Counted from the stretch's first letter, positions 49,746-58,972 are shown. The stretch: DNA of 64,000 nt from DASUPK01 sp963797265 (GCA_963797265.1 CAWCOY010000006.1:124001-188000); one strand, 5' to 3'. A program made the numbers and translations. The notes: generated from the letters alone by a model not told the origin.

Positions 49746-50389
49746 CCCGACACCGCCCGGGAGGGCACCTCGACGCCGACGGCTTCCAGGAAGGCCTCGA
49801 CCTTGGCGTGGCCCTTCCGCCCGGGCTCGGCCTCGACACCGCTGACGACGTCGACCGCATACGGCTGTGCGAGCTCGATCGCACCGGCGACGTTCTCCGC
49901 AGTCAGCCCGCCCGCCAGGACCATGGGCACCTTGGAGCGCCGCTTCGCGACCAGGTCCCAGTCGAAGCTCTGCCCGGTGCCGCCATGGACCCCGTGCCAG
50001 TAGGCGTCGAAGAGGTGAAAGTCGGTTCGGAACGCCTCGGCCGCCTGGACGTCGGCCGCGCTGGTGACGCGCATCGCCTTGATCACCTTGGCGCCGGTGC
50101 GCCGGCCCGCCTCGACGCAGAAGGCCGGGCCCTCCTCGCCATGGAACTGGAGCAGGGTGAGGTTCTCGCGGTCGGCGGCGTCGATCACCTGGTCAAGCGT
50201 CGAGTTGACGAACACTCCCGCGATCTCGCACCGTCGCTTCATGGCTGCGCCGATCTCCTCGGCGACCTCGGGCCGCACGTAGCGCGGGCTTTCGGGATGG
50301 TGAATCAACCCGATCGCCCAGGCGCCATGGCTCGCCGCGTGCTCGGCGTCGGCGAGGTTTGTCATTCCGCAGATCTTGACCTTGGTCAT
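49742..50389 (-). CDS. trpF: Phosphoribosylanthranilate isomerase
   Basis: A 215-residue TIM barrel converting phosphoribosylanthranilate to CdRP. The catalytic cysteine is in KVKICGMTNLADAEHA and the catalytic aspartate in HLFDAYWHG; the phosphate-binding end reads MVLAGGLTAENV and AVDVVSGVEAEPG. It heads the trpF-trpB-trpA unit. The ATG has no ribosome-binding site but a TACCCT box six bases before it, so the transcript is probably leaderless. The gene is separated from trpEGDC by about 4.6 kb. Confidence 0.95.
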   Translation of the reverse strand: MTKVKICGMTNLADAEHAASHGAWAIGLIHHPESPRYVRPEVAEEIGAAMKRRCEIAGVFVNSTLDQVIDAADRENLTLLQFHGEEGPAFCVEAGRRTGAKVIKAMRVTSAADVQAAEAFRTDFHLFDAYWHGVHGGTGQSFDWDLVAKRRSKVPMVLAGGLTAENVAGAIELAQPYAVDVVSGVEAEPGRKGHAKVEAFLEAVGVEVPSRAVSG

Positions 50390-50395
50390 GGGACA

Positions 50396-50401
50396 AGGGT
50401 A
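50396..50401 (-). promoter_or_regulatory. Candidate -10 box of trpF (leaderless)
   Basis: Minus-strand TACCCT, six bases (TGTCCC) and the trpF ATG. It lies in a 68-base divergent region with the cfa gene, which has its own matching box. Confidence 0.45.
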
Positions 50402-50444
50402 AGCGCCGAGCGCGACTCTCCCTGCGAGTGCGCCTGCCGGGGCG

Positions 50445-50450
50445 TAGGCT
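50445..50450 (+). promoter_or_regulatory. Candidate -10 box of the cyclopropane synthase gene (leaderless)
   Basis: TAGGCT, seven bases (gacggcg) and the ATG at 50458, with no ribosome-binding site. A weak -35 (CTGCGA) lies 17 bases upstream. Confidence 0.45.
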
Positions 50451-50457
50451 GACGGCG

Positions 50458-51708
50458 ATGACCGCGTCCGAGCGCGCCTGCAGGCGGTTGGCTCTCCGGG
50501 CTCTCTCTGGCATCCGTGACGAACGCCTGGACCTGATCGAACCGGGTGGATGTCAGCTCAGTTTCGGCGAGGCGGACGCCGACCTGAGCGCCACGGTCAA
50601 GATCCACTCGCCGCGGTTCTACCGGGCGATGCTCGGAGGCAGCGTCGGGTTGGGCGAGGCCTACCGGGACGGCGGCTGGGACTGCGACGACCTCGTCGCC
50701 CTGGTCCGAATCGCGGCCCGGAACATGGCGCCCCTCGACCGCTGGCGGCGGCGCCTCCACCCCCTGCTCGCGCCGCTGCAGCGAACCCTGTGGCGCGTCC
50801 CGCTAAACAGCCCACGCCGCGCGCGGCGTCACATCTCGGCCCACTACGACCTCGGCAACGACCTCTTCGCCCTCTACCTGGACGAGTCGATGATGTACTC
50901 GGCGGCCGTCTTCCCGCATCCGGAGGCGACCCTCGCGGAGGCCCAGGAGAACCGGCTGGAGCGCATCTGCCGGGCGCTCGAACTCGGGCCCGAGGATCAC
51001 CTGCTGGAGATCGGCACCGGCTGGGGCGCCCTGGCTGCGTACGCGGCGAGCAACTACGGCTGCCGGGTCACGACGACGACGATCTCTCGCGAGCAGCGCG
51101 AGGGGGCGCTCCGGCGGATCAAGGACGCCGGTGTCGAGGATCGGGTGATGGTCCTGCTCGACGACTACCGCGACCTGCGCGGCCGCTACTCGAAGCTGGT
51201 CTCGCTGGAGATGATCGAGGCGGTCGGCTGGCAGTACTTCGAGACCTTCTTTCGCCGCTGCGCAGAGCTGCTCGAGCCCGACGGGCTCTTCTTCCTGCAG
51301 GCGATCGTGATCGACGACCGGCTCTACGAGGTCGAGAAGGCCGCGCGGAGCTTCTCCAACACCCTGATCTTCCCCGGAGGCTGCCTGCCGTCGGTAGAGG
51401 TGATCGAGCACTGCATCGCGCGCGAGACGGACATGAGCATGGTGTGGCTCGAGGAGATCGGAGCCCACTACGCCCGCACGCTCGAGCTCTGGCGTGAGCG
51501 CTTCATCGCCAACACCGACCTCGCCGCCGAGCTCGGCTACGACGAGCCCTTCCGCCGGCTCTGGACCCTCTGGCTCGCGATGAGCGAGGCCGGCTTCCGC
51601 GAGCGGCGCCTGCGGGACGTCCAGGTGCTGTTCGCGAAGCCCGGGCGCTCGATCAGCTCAAGGGTTCGTAGTGCGAGGGTGCTCCGACAGGAGCAACCCG
51701 ATTCATGA
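50458..51708 (+). CDS. cfa: Cyclopropane-fatty-acyl-phospholipid synthase family
   Basis: A 416-residue SAM-dependent enzyme that adds a methylene bridge to unsaturated phospholipid acyl chains at the membrane. An N-terminal lipid-binding-like region (LIEPGGCQLSFGEADADLSATVKI) precedes the catalytic domain: ISAHYDLGNDLFALYLDESMMYSAAVF, SAM motif HLLEIGTGWGALAAYAA, TTTTISREQREGAL, KLVSLEMIEAVGWQYFETFF and FSNTLIFPGGCLPSVEVI. Length and motifs fit the full-length CFA synthase class. The ATG at 50458 is chosen over an upstream GTG because of the leaderless spacing. Confidence 0.93.
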   Translation: MTASERACRRLALRALSGIRDERLDLIEPGGCQLSFGEADADLSATVKIHSPRFYRAMLGGSVGLGEAYRDGGWDCDDLVALVRIAARNMAPLDRWRRRLHPLLAPLQRTLWRVPLNSPRRARRHISAHYDLGNDLFALYLDESMMYSAAVFPHPEATLAEAQENRLERICRALELGPEDHLLEIGTGWGALAAYAASNYGCRVTTTTISREQREGALRRIKDAGVEDRVMVLLDDYRDLRGRYSKLVSLEMIEAVGWQYFETFFRRCAELLEPDGLFFLQAIVIDDRLYEVEKAARSFSNTLIFPGGCLPSVEVIEHCIARETDMSMVWLEEIGAHYARTLELWRERFIANTDLAAELGYDEPFRRLWTLWLAMSEAGFRERRLRDVQVLFAKPGRSISSRVRSARVLRQEQPDS

Positions 51709-51732
51709 AGCCCCGTGTGATGGAGTAGGCCC

Positions 51733-52779
51733 ATGGCCGAGGGCGACGGCAAGACCGTTCTGGTCACCGGCGGCTCCGGGTACCTCGGGGGCTGGTGCAT
51801 CGTCGAGCTGCTTCGCCGCGGCTATCGCGTCAGGACAACCGTGCGGAATCCCGCGCGTGAGCGGGAGGTGCACGAGGCGGTTGCATCCCAGGTCGACCCG
51901 GCGCACCAGCTCACCGTCCATCAGGCCGATCTGATGAGCGACGAGCACTGGGACAACGTCATCGAGGGCACCGACTACGTCCTGCACGTCGCCTCGCCCT
52001 TCCCGCCGACCCAGCCGAAGGATCCGGACGAGCTGATCATCCCGGCGCGGGAGGGGACTCTGCGGGTGCTCGGCAAGGCTCTCGACCACGGGGTGAAGCG
52101 GATCGTCGTCACCTCCTCCATCGCCGCGATCAGGCTCGCGAATGGTGCCGACCAGAGGCCCCTGACAGAGGAGGACTGGACGGATCCAGGCGCCGATGGC
52201 CTGACGCCATACGTGCGTTCGAAAACGATCGCCGAGCGCGCGGCTTGGGACCTGGTCAAGGAGCGGGGCGCCGAGGACCGCCTGGCGGTCGTCAACCCCG
52301 GCGCGATCATCGGCCCGGTCCTGCATGGCGACATCTCCTACTCGGTGCAATCGATCGAGCGGCTGCTCAGGGGGATGCCGGGGATGCCGCGCCTCGGGTT
52401 CAGCTTCGTCGACGTCCGCGACGTCGCCGATCTGGAGATCAGGGCGATGACTTCGCCCGAGGGCGGCGGCAAGCGATTCATCGCCGTCACCCAGTGGCTC
52501 TGGATGGCCGAGGCCGGCGAGATCCTGAAGGAGCGACTGGGCGATCAGGCGTCGAAGGTGCCGACGCGGACCATCCCGAACCTGCTCGTTCGCGGCATGG
52601 CCCTGTTCGACGGCGGCATCCGGTCGATCGTCGGCTCGCTCGGCAAGCGGACCGACCTGAGCTCCGAGCGAGCCAAGAGCCTCCTTGGCTGGTCGCCCCG
52701 TCCCATCGACGACACGATCGCGGAGACCGGCGAGAGCCTGATTCGCCACGGAGTCGTCGAAGTGCCCACAGCTGCCTGA
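51733..52779 (+). CDS. NAD(P)-dependent extended SDR (dihydroflavonol reductase-like)
   Basis: A 348-residue extended short-chain dehydrogenase. The cofactor motif is VLVTGGSGYLGGWCIVELL, the Rossmann stretch continues with YVLHVASPFPP, and the catalytic tyrosine and lysine are in TPYVRSKTIAE, with the serine in VTSSIAAIRL. Late marks are VVNPGAIIGPVL and FVDVRDVADLEIRAM. It belongs to the dihydroflavonol-4-reductase/3-beta-HSD-like group; the substrate is unknown. ATG at 51733 has GGAG eight to ten bases upstream. It follows cfa by 24 bases and may share its transcript. Confidence 0.9.
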   Translation: MAEGDGKTVLVTGGSGYLGGWCIVELLRRGYRVRTTVRNPAREREVHEAVASQVDPAHQLTVHQADLMSDEHWDNVIEGTDYVLHVASPFPPTQPKDPDELIIPAREGTLRVLGKALDHGVKRIVVTSSIAAIRLANGADQRPLTEEDWTDPGADGLTPYVRSKTIAERAAWDLVKERGAEDRLAVVNPGAIIGPVLHGDISYSVQSIERLLRGMPGMPRLGFSFVDVRDVADLEIRAMTSPEGGGKRFIAVTQWLWMAEAGEILKERLGDQASKVPTRTIPNLLVRGMALFDGGIRSIVGSLGKRTDLSSERAKSLLGWSPRPIDDTIAETGESLIRHGVVEVPTAA

Positions 52780-52852
52780 CGCCGATAGCTGTCGAAATGA
52801 GCCGCTCTCGTTCGTCTTAAGGGTGAAGGCATAAGCCCCAGATCAAATCTTC

Positions 52853-52872
52853 GGCGCCGAGCATCCGGCGCC
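52853..52872. promoter_or_regulatory. Hairpin before the ribosome-binding site of the NmrA-like gene
   Basis: GGCGCC, eight bases, GGCGCC forms a perfect 6-bp stem that ends four bases before AAAGGAGG. It has no T-run, so it is not a classic terminator. It could mask or stabilise the leader of the next gene. Confidence 0.35.
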
Positions 52873-52887
52873 TTGAAAGGAGGAACC

Positions 52888-53658
52888 ATGGAGACCGAAA
52901 ACAGAAGCCAGAAGATTGCCGTCACCGGAGCCACCGGCCGACTCGGATCGCCCCTCGTCGAAATCCTCGAGCAGCGCGGACACGATGTGGTGCCGATTTC
53001 ACGCTCCAAGGGTGTCGACGTGATCAGCGGTGAGGGTCTCGAGGAGGCGCTCGCGGGGGTAGAGACCATCATCGACACCGCGACGCAGCCAACACCTGAC
53101 CAGGAAGCGGCGACGGAGTTCTTCACCACCTCGGCACGGAACCTCCAACGAGCCGGCGCCGCGGCCGGGGCGAAGCGGATCATCGTCGTCTCGATCATCG
53201 GCATCGACAAGTTCCAGGGCGGCTACAACGCGGCGAAGCTGGCGCAGGAACAGGCGCTGCTCGAGGGCCCGCTTCCGGTCCGGATCGTTCGCGCTTCCCA
53301 GTTCCACGAGTTCTTCGACGAGTTCGTCGGGTGGATGACCCAGGACGGCGTCGCCTACCTGCCCGAGATGCGAACGCAGCCCGTGGCCGCGCGCGCCGTC
53401 GCCGAAACACTCGCCGACGCGGCAGAGGAGCCGGAGATCGAGAACGGCAAGATCACCGAAGTCGCCGGCCCGCGGGAGGAGCGTCTCGCCGATGTGGCCG
53501 CCGCGCTATTCGCCAGCCGGGGCGACTCGACTGAGATCCGCGAGGCTCCTCAGACCGACGATCCCGACGCCAAGGCCTACGCGGAGGGCGGCGTGCTGCC
53601 CAACCCGGGTGCGAAGCTTGCCGGCCCCAGCTTCGAGGAGTGGCTCGAGGAGGCCTAG
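52888..53658 (+). CDS. NAD(P)H-binding protein, NmrA/SDR-like
   Basis: A 256-residue atypical SDR. The cofactor motif is KIAVTGATGRLGSPLVEIL, then GVETIIDTATQPTPD, KRIIVVSIIGIDKFQGGYNAAKLAQEQ (a Y-x-x-x-K-like pair) and VRIVRASQFHEFFDEFVGWM. It resembles the azoreductase/NmrA-like proteins that bind NAD(P)H and sense or reduce small molecules. ATG at 52888 is set by the strong AAAGGAGG just upstream. It converges on the HtrA gene. Confidence 0.88.
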   Translation: METENRSQKIAVTGATGRLGSPLVEILEQRGHDVVPISRSKGVDVISGEGLEEALAGVETIIDTATQPTPDQEAATEFFTTSARNLQRAGAAAGAKRIIVVSIIGIDKFQGGYNAAKLAQEQALLEGPLPVRIVRASQFHEFFDEFVGWMTQDGVAYLPEMRTQPVAARAVAETLADAAEEPEIENGKITEVAGPREERLADVAAALFASRGDSTEIREAPQTDDPDAKAYAEGGVLPNPGAKLAGPSFEEWLEEA

Positions 53659-53689
53659 GCGAAAGGCGGGCCGAGCGAGTCGCCCGAGC

Positions 53690-54898
53690 CTAGGGCTGGG
53701 TGCTGGAGCTCGAGTCCTGGACGTGCGCGGGGCGATCGCCGAGCTTGACCGTGACGTCTCGCTGCTGACCGTCTCGCCACACCGTCAACGTCAGGTCATC
53801 GCCGGGCTTGTGCTCGTTGACTGCCGAGATCACTTCCTGCATGCCGGAAATCGGCTTGCCTTCGGCCTTGGTGATGATGTCGCCGCCGATCGGCACCGTC
53901 TGGCCGCCGATCGTCGCCTGTCCGGTCGCACCCTTGATTCCGGCGTCGTCCGCGGGGCCGCCTTTGAGGACCTGCTCGATCAGCACGCCCTGCTGGACCG
54001 GCAGGTTGAGGGCCTGGGCGATGCTCGGGGTGATGTCGCCGCCGCTCAGCCCGAGGTAGGCGCGCTGGACCTCGCCGCCGTTCTCAAGCTGGGAGACGAC
54101 GTCGGCCGCGGTCTTGATCGGGACGGCGAAGCCGACACCCTCGTTGCCGCCGCTCTGGCTCTCGATCTGGGAGTTGATCCCGATCACCTGTCCCGCGCCG
54201 TCGATCAGCGGACCGCCCGAGTTCCCGGGATTGATTGCCGCGTCGGTCTGGATGACGTCGCTGATCGAGAACCCGTTGGGCGCCTGGATCTGGCGCTGGA
54301 GCGCGGAGACGATTCCGGTCGTGACCGTGCGGTCGAGGCCGAACGGGTTGCCGATCGCGACGACGGGGTCGCCGACCTGCACCTTGCTCGAGTCGGCCAG
54401 CGGCAGCGGGTTGGCGCCCTCGGTGTTATCGACCTTGAGGAGGGCGATGTCGGTCGAAGGATCGGTCCCGACGATCTGCGCCTGCTGGGTATCCCCGTCA
54501 CCGAGCTGCACGTCGACGCGCTTCGCTCCCTGGACGACGTGGGCATTGGTGAGGATGTGGCCGTCGTTGTCGACCAGGAAGCCCGACCCGGTGGCGGTGC
54601 TCTGCTGCTGCTGCGGCAGTCCGAATACGGACTGGGTCTGCTGCACGATCTGGGAGCTGATGAACGCGACGCCCTGGGCGTCGCGTTGGTAGATGTCGTG
54701 GACCGTGAGGCCCTTGGCCTGTGAGTTGCTGGCGGGCTCGGCGAGAGCAGCGGGCGCGACCACTCCGGAAGAGGACGAGTTGTCGCTGGTGTCCACGACC
54801 CCGGCCTCGATCAGGATCAGGCCGCAGATCAGAACGACGAGTCCGCCGGCGACGGCGGACCCAAAGCTTGTCCCGAGGAACCTCTTGACGCTCTGCAC
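53690..54898 (-). CDS. HtrA/DegP-type serine protease with PDZ domain
   Basis: A 402-residue membrane-anchored protease. One N-terminal helix (AVAGGLVVLICGLILIEAGVV) holds it in the membrane, then a Ser/Gln-rich linker. The trypsin-like domain has His120 (LTNAHVV), Asp150 (STDIALLKVD) and Ser228 (NPGNSGGPL). The PDZ domain follows from ~280 (QRAYLGLSGGDI, GVLIEQVLKGGPADDAGIKG, GGDIITKAEGKPISGMQEV). It degrades or refolds damaged envelope proteins. The GTG at 54898 is chosen. It lies downstream of trpC but after a terminator, so it is likely transcribed separately. Confidence 0.95.
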   Translation of the reverse strand: MQSVKRFLGTSFGSAVAGGLVVLICGLILIEAGVVDTSDNSSSSGVVAPAALAEPASNSQAKGLTVHDIYQRDAQGVAFISSQIVQQTQSVFGLPQQQQSTATGSGFLVDNDGHILTNAHVVQGAKRVDVQLGDGDTQQAQIVGTDPSTDIALLKVDNTEGANPLPLADSSKVQVGDPVVAIGNPFGLDRTVTTGIVSALQRQIQAPNGFSISDVIQTDAAINPGNSGGPLIDGAGQVIGINSQIESQSGGNEGVGFAVPIKTAADVVSQLENGGEVQRAYLGLSGGDITPSIAQALNLPVQQGVLIEQVLKGGPADDAGIKGATGQATIGGQTVPIGGDIITKAEGKPISGMQEVISAVNEHKPGDDLTLTVWRDGQQRDVTVKLGDRPAHVQDSSSSTQP

Positions 54899-54956
54899 GC
54901 CAGCCAGTGTGGGTGCAGGCGCTTAACCGTCTCTAAGCCCGGAGTACCGGTCACCT

Positions 54957-54997
54957 AAGAAAACGGGTTGCTCCTCGGCTTCGCCTGCGGAGCACCC
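54957..54997 (-). terminator. Intrinsic terminator after trpC
   Basis: On the minus strand GGGTGCTCC, a 14-base loop, then GGAGCAACCC form a strong stem with one bulged A, followed by GTTTTCTT. It begins nine bases after the trpC stop and ends before the htrA start, so it should end the hisIE-trpEGDC transcript. Confidence 0.75.
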
Positions 54998-55005
54998 TCG
55001 CATCA

Positions 55006-55809
55006 TCAGAGGAAGTGCTCGCGGGTCGCATCCTCGTCCGCGGTCAATTCCCTGATCTTGGCGGCGGGATCGTCGGCGCGCATCAGGGCCTCGCCGATCA
55101 AGACCGCGTCGACGCCGACGCGCTCGAGCTCCTCGAGCGTGGACCGATCCGCGATGCCGCTCTCCGAGACGACGGTCTTGCCGGCCGGGACATCGGTGAT
55201 CAGCTCGAAGGTCGTCCCCACGTCCACCGAGAAATCTTCGAGGTTACGGTTGTTGATCCCGATCACGTCGGCGTCAACCGTAAGCGCGGTCTCCAGCTCG
55301 GACTCCTTGTGAACTTCGACCAGACAGTCGAGGTCGAGCCCCCGTGCCTCGGCGTGGAGCGCGCCCAGGTGCTCGCCGTCCAGCGCCGCGACGATCAGCA
55401 GGATGGCGTCCGCGCCGGCGAGCGCTGCCTCATAGAGCTGATAGCGGTCGACGATGAAGTCCTTCTGCAGAACCGGGAGCTCGCAGGCCCTGCGCGCCTC
55501 GGTTAGATCGGCGATGGAGCCCCCGAAGTGAGCCTCGTCGGTCAGCACCGAGAGCGCCGCCGCTCCTCCCTCCTCGTAGGCCGATGCGATCTCCGCCGCG
55601 GTGGCGCCGTCCCGGATCTCGCCTGCGCTCGGCGAGCGTCGCTTGAACTCGGCTATCAGCGACAGGCCGGGCCTGGTCAGCGCCTCGCCGAAGGGGCGCT
55701 GCTCCGGACGCTCGCCCAACCGGCGCTCCAGGTCCGCCAACGGGACCTGAGCGCGTCGCCGCTCAACTCCCGCCCGAGCGGACTGGACCAGCTCTTCGAT
55801 CATCGCCAT
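55006..55809 (-). CDS. trpC: Indole-3-glycerol phosphate synthase
   Basis: A 267-residue TIM barrel closing the indole ring from CdRP. Family marks are LSLIAEFKRRSPSAGEIRDG (substrate lysine), ALSVLTDEAHFGGS, LPVLQKDFIVDRYQLYEA (catalytic lysine), CLVEVHKESELE, IGINNRNLEDFSVD and VVSESGIADRSTLEEL. The start is ATG at 55809 or the second ATG at 55803. It is 13 bases after trpD. A rho-independent terminator follows, so it is the last gene of the operon. Confidence 0.97.
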   Translation of the reverse strand: MAMIEELVQSARAGVERRRAQVPLADLERRLGERPEQRPFGEALTRPGLSLIAEFKRRSPSAGEIRDGATAAEIASAYEEGGAAALSVLTDEAHFGGSIADLTEARRACELPVLQKDFIVDRYQLYEAALAGADAILLIVAALDGEHLGALHAEARGLDLDCLVEVHKESELETALTVDADVIGINNRNLEDFSVDVGTTFELITDVPAGKTVVSESGIADRSTLEELERVGVDAVLIGEALMRADDPAAKIRELTADEDATREHFL

Positions 55810-55822
55810 GGGTCGTGGGACC

Positions 55823-56857
55823 TTAGCTCGCGCCGGAGAGCTCGCGAGAGCGGGCCACCAGGCGGTCGAGCACGTCCCGCGCGGCACCGGAGTCAATCGC
55901 CTCGATTGCCTTGCCGACACCGTCCGAGAGATCGCTTGCGCCGCCGGCGACGTAGATCGCGGCACCGGCGTTGAGCGCCGAGACGTCGCGGGCCGGGCCG
56001 GCCTCCCCGTCCAGCACCGATCTGACGACCGCGGCGTTCTCGGCGGGCTCCCCGCCGGGAACGGCATCGAGCGGCGCCGGCTGCAGACCGAGCTCGGCCG
56101 CCTCGACGAACCACTCCTCGGTTCCTCCATCCGCGACCTCGATCACCCGCGTGCGGGAGGCCAGGCTGAGCTCGTCTATGCCGTCGTCCGCCGAGACCAC
56201 CAGTGCCCGCTCGCAGCCGAGCTGCACCAGGGCGTCGGCGATGATCTCCTGGTAGCTGCGGTCGGAGACTCCGAGCAGATGGGCGGTCCCGCCCGCCGGG
56301 TTGGTGAGCGGGCCGAGGAAGTTGAAGATCGTCCGCACAGCCAGCTCCTTGCGCACCGGGATGACGTGCGCCATCGCCTTGTGGTGCTTGGGCGCGAACA
56401 TGAAGCCGAAGCCGACCTCCTCGATGCAGGTCGCGACCTCCGCCGGCGAGAGCTCGATGTCGACGCCGAGCGCCTCGAGCACGTCGGCGGATCCCGAGCG
56501 GCTGGTGGCCGAGCGGTTGCCGTGCTTGGCGACCGCACAGCCGGCTCCCGCGGCGATCAGCGCCGCGGTCGTCGAGATGTTGAAGGTGGTCGGACCGCCG
56601 CCGGTGCCCGCGGTGTCCACGAGGCCCGGCTTGTCGATCTCGACGTGGGCCGCCAGCTGTCGCATCGTGCGGGCGAGCCCGACCAGCTCCGAGACCGTCT
56701 CGCCCTTGGTCCGTAGGGAGACGAGGAAGGCGGCCGTCTGCACCTCGCTCGCTCGGCCCTCCATGATCTCCGCGAGGGCAGCGGAGGTGTGATCGGCGGT
56801 CAGGTGCGTGCCGGCGCAGATCTCGTCGATCGCGCGCGTGAGGATGTCATTGGGCAT
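55823..56857 (-). CDS. trpD: Anthranilate phosphoribosyltransferase
   Basis: A 344-residue enzyme joining anthranilate and PRPP. The PRPP loop is LVDTAGTGGGPTTFNIST; KHGNRSATSRSGSADVLEALG and FMFAPKHHKAMAHVIPVRKELAVRTIFNFLGPLTNPA are family hallmarks, with DGIDELSLA near the acidic metal-binding site. The ATG lies within the 3' end of trpG (11-base overlap), showing coupling. Confidence 0.97.
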   Translation of the reverse strand: MPNDILTRAIDEICAGTHLTADHTSAALAEIMEGRASEVQTAAFLVSLRTKGETVSELVGLARTMRQLAAHVEIDKPGLVDTAGTGGGPTTFNISTTAALIAAGAGCAVAKHGNRSATSRSGSADVLEALGVDIELSPAEVATCIEEVGFGFMFAPKHHKAMAHVIPVRKELAVRTIFNFLGPLTNPAGGTAHLLGVSDRSYQEIIADALVQLGCERALVVSADDGIDELSLASRTRVIEVADGGTEEWFVEAAELGLQPAPLDAVPGGEPAENAAVVRSVLDGEAGPARDVSALNAGAAIYVAGGASDLSDGVGKAIEAIDSGAARDVLDRLVARSRELSGAS

Positions 56858-57434
56858 CTGGCGAGCCTCCCTGGGAGCCGAGGAAGTTAGCCAGCAGCCG
56901 CTTTCCCTGCGGAGTGAGGACCGACTCGGGGTGGAACTGGACGCCCTCAGCGGGCAGCTCCCGGTGGCGCACGCCCATCACGACGTCGCCGTAGGTGGAG
57001 GTGAGCTCGAGCTCGTCGGGCAGCTCCGGGTCCGCGATCAGCGAGTGGTAGCGGCCGGCGACGAGCGGGTTCGAGAGCCCCTCGTAGATGGCCCGGCCGT
57101 CGTGCTGGACCTCGGCGTCCTTCCCGTGGATCGGGTCGCCACGGATCACCTTGCCGCCGAAGGCCTCGACCATCGATTGGTGGCCGAGACAGACGCCGAG
57201 CACCGGGATGCCGGCCTCCGCGAAGGACCGGACCGCCTCGACCGAGATCCCCGCCTCCCTAGGGGTACAGGGTCCCGGAGAGACGACCAGGCGATCGGGT
57301 TTCAGGCTCCGCAGCTCCTCGACGCTCGCCTTGTCGTTGCGCACCACGCCGACCTCGGCGCCGAGCTCGCCCAGGTGCTGGACGAGGTTGTACGTGAAGG
57401 AGTCGTAGTTGTCGACCACGAGGACGCTGGGCAT
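56847..57434 (-). CDS. trpG: Anthranilate synthase glutamine amidotransferase component
   Basis: A 195-residue class I glutamine amidotransferase giving ammonia to TrpE. The nucleophile Cys82 lies in PVLGVCLGHQSMVEAFGG and the His/Glu pair in GVQFHPESVLTPQG; VVSPGPCTPREAG is also typical. ATG at 57434 overlaps the trpE stop (TGATG). An upstream GTG at 57443 would add three residues and is less likely. Overlap with both neighbours fits stoichiometric TrpE-TrpG synthesis. Confidence 0.96.
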   Translation of the reverse strand: MPSVLVVDNYDSFTYNLVQHLGELGAEVGVVRNDKASVEELRSLKPDRLVVSPGPCTPREAGISVEAVRSFAEAGIPVLGVCLGHQSMVEAFGGKVIRGDPIHGKDAEVQHDGRAIYEGLSNPLVAGRYHSLIADPELPDELELTSTYGDVVMGVRHRELPAEGVQFHPESVLTPQGKRLLANFLGSQGGSPDAQ

Positions 57435-58972
57435 CAGGGCCACTCCGGCTGCTCGGAGGCGAGCTCGACGGCTCGGAAGACCGCCTTCGCCTTATTGACC
57501 GACTCGTTGTACTCGTAGGGCGGCTGCGCGTCGGCGACCGTGCCGCCACCCGCCTGCACGTGGATGAGTCCGTCCTTGACCACCACCGTGCGGATGTGGA
57601 TCGCGGTGTCGAGGTCTCCCGTGTAGGAGAGGTAGCCGATCGCGCCGCCGTAGGACCCGCGCTTGTGCGGCTCGAGCTCGTCGATGATCTGCATGGCGCG
57701 GACCTTCGGCGCTCCCGAGAGGGTGCCGGCCGGCAGCGCTGAGCGGAGCACGTCCATCGCGCTCACTCCCTCGCGGAGCCGTCCCGAGACGTGGCTGACG
57801 ATGTGGAGCACGTGGGAGTAGGTCTCGACGACCATCAGCTCGTCCACGCTCACCGAGCCGTACTCGCAGACTCGTCCGAGATCGTTGCGGCCCAGGTCGA
57901 CCAGCATCACGTGCTCGGCGCGCTCCTTCGGGTCCTGAAGCAGGCGCTCGGCCTGGCGGCGATCCTCCTCCTCGTCACCACCGCGGGGGTAGGTGCCCGC
58001 GATCGGCCTGGTCTCGACCCTGTCGCCCGTGACCTTGACCAGCGGCTCGGGGGAGGCACCGGCGATCTCGAAGTCGCCGAAGTCGAGGAAGTACATGTAG
58101 GGCGACGGATTGACCGTGCGAAGCCCTCGGTAGATCGAGAAGGCCTGCACCGGCGTCTGCGCCGTGAACCGCTGAGAGGGCACGACCTGGAACGCGTCGC
58201 CGGCGTAGACGTACTCGATGATCCGCGAGACCGTTGACTCGAACTGCTCCCTGCTCATGTTCGACTCGAATCGCACATCGGCCGACTGGGTCGACGCCTC
58301 CGTTGGCGGCACCGGGTCCCTGAGGCGCTCCCGCATCTCGCCGATCGCCTCGACCGCCCGCAGGTAGGCCTCATCAACGCCGCCGTCCTCGACGAAGGCG
58401 TTCGCGATCAGGGTGACCTCGTGCCGCTGGTGGTCGAATGCGACGAGCAGGTCGCTGATCATCAGCGCCATGTCGGGAAGGCCGATTGGGTCCGGGTTCG
58501 GCTCGCCGAGTGGCTCGACGGTCCGGACGAGGTCGTAGCCGAAGAAGCCCACGGCGCCGCCGGCGAACGGCGGCAGCTCGTTCGGCTCGGCGATCTCGAA
58601 GCGCCCCACGTAGTCCGCCACCGCCGCATAGGGATCGGGGGCGTCGACGACGCGGTCTGGTGGCGCGCCCCCACCCGACTCCGCGGCCGCCTCGCCGCTC
58701 CACTCGGAGAGCTTCCCTTCGCTCCAGCGCAGGACGGAGCGGGGCCGGAAGCCGAGAAACGACCAGCGGCCGAGGCGGCCCTGCTCAGCCGATTCGAGCA
58801 GGAAGCCGGGGCCGTCGCCGCGCAGCTTGAGGAAAGCGCTCACCGGGGTCTCGAGGTCGTCGACGAAGCGATAGCGAACGGGGATCACGTTCGCGTCCCT
58901 CGCCAGCTCGCGGGCGCGATCGAGGTCCGGCTCGAGGCCTGGCAGGCTCGTCGTCGCCCCGAAGGCGTTCAT
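57434..58972 (-). CDS. trpE: Anthranilate synthase component I
   Basis: A 512-residue chorismate-using enzyme. The N-terminal LLES motif (GFLLESAEQG) forms the tryptophan feedback-inhibition site. The chorismate-binding domain has QVVPSQRFTAQT, RPIAGTYPRGGDEEEDR, EHVMLVDLGRNDLGRVCEYGSV, FPAGTLSGAPKVRAM-like ALPAGTLSGAPKVRAMQI and YGGAIGYLSYTGDLDTAI. The ATG overlaps the hisIE stop as ATGA. Presence of LLES predicts inhibition by tryptophan. Confidence 0.97.
   Translation of the reverse strand: MNAFGATTSLPGLEPDLDRARELARDANVIPVRYRFVDDLETPVSAFLKLRGDGPGFLLESAEQGRLGRWSFLGFRPRSVLRWSEGKLSEWSGEAAAESGGGAPPDRVVDAPDPYAAVADYVGRFEIAEPNELPPFAGGAVGFFGYDLVRTVEPLGEPNPDPIGLPDMALMISDLLVAFDHQRHEVTLIANAFVEDGGVDEAYLRAVEAIGEMRERLRDPVPPTEASTQSADVRFESNMSREQFESTVSRIIEYVYAGDAFQVVPSQRFTAQTPVQAFSIYRGLRTVNPSPYMYFLDFGDFEIAGASPEPLVKVTGDRVETRPIAGTYPRGGDEEEDRRQAERLLQDPKERAEHVMLVDLGRNDLGRVCEYGSVSVDELMVVETYSHVLHIVSHVSGRLREGVSAMDVLRSALPAGTLSGAPKVRAMQIIDELEPHKRGSYGGAIGYLSYTGDLDTAIHIRTVVVKDGLIHVQAGGGTVADAQPPYEYNESVNKAKAVFRAVELASEQPEWP

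Noticed and set aside
52797..52820. Seven-codon ORF (MSRSRSS) before the GGCGCC hairpin, as a leader peptide
   Set aside because: No ribosome-binding site, no regulatory codon run and too short to distinguish from chance.
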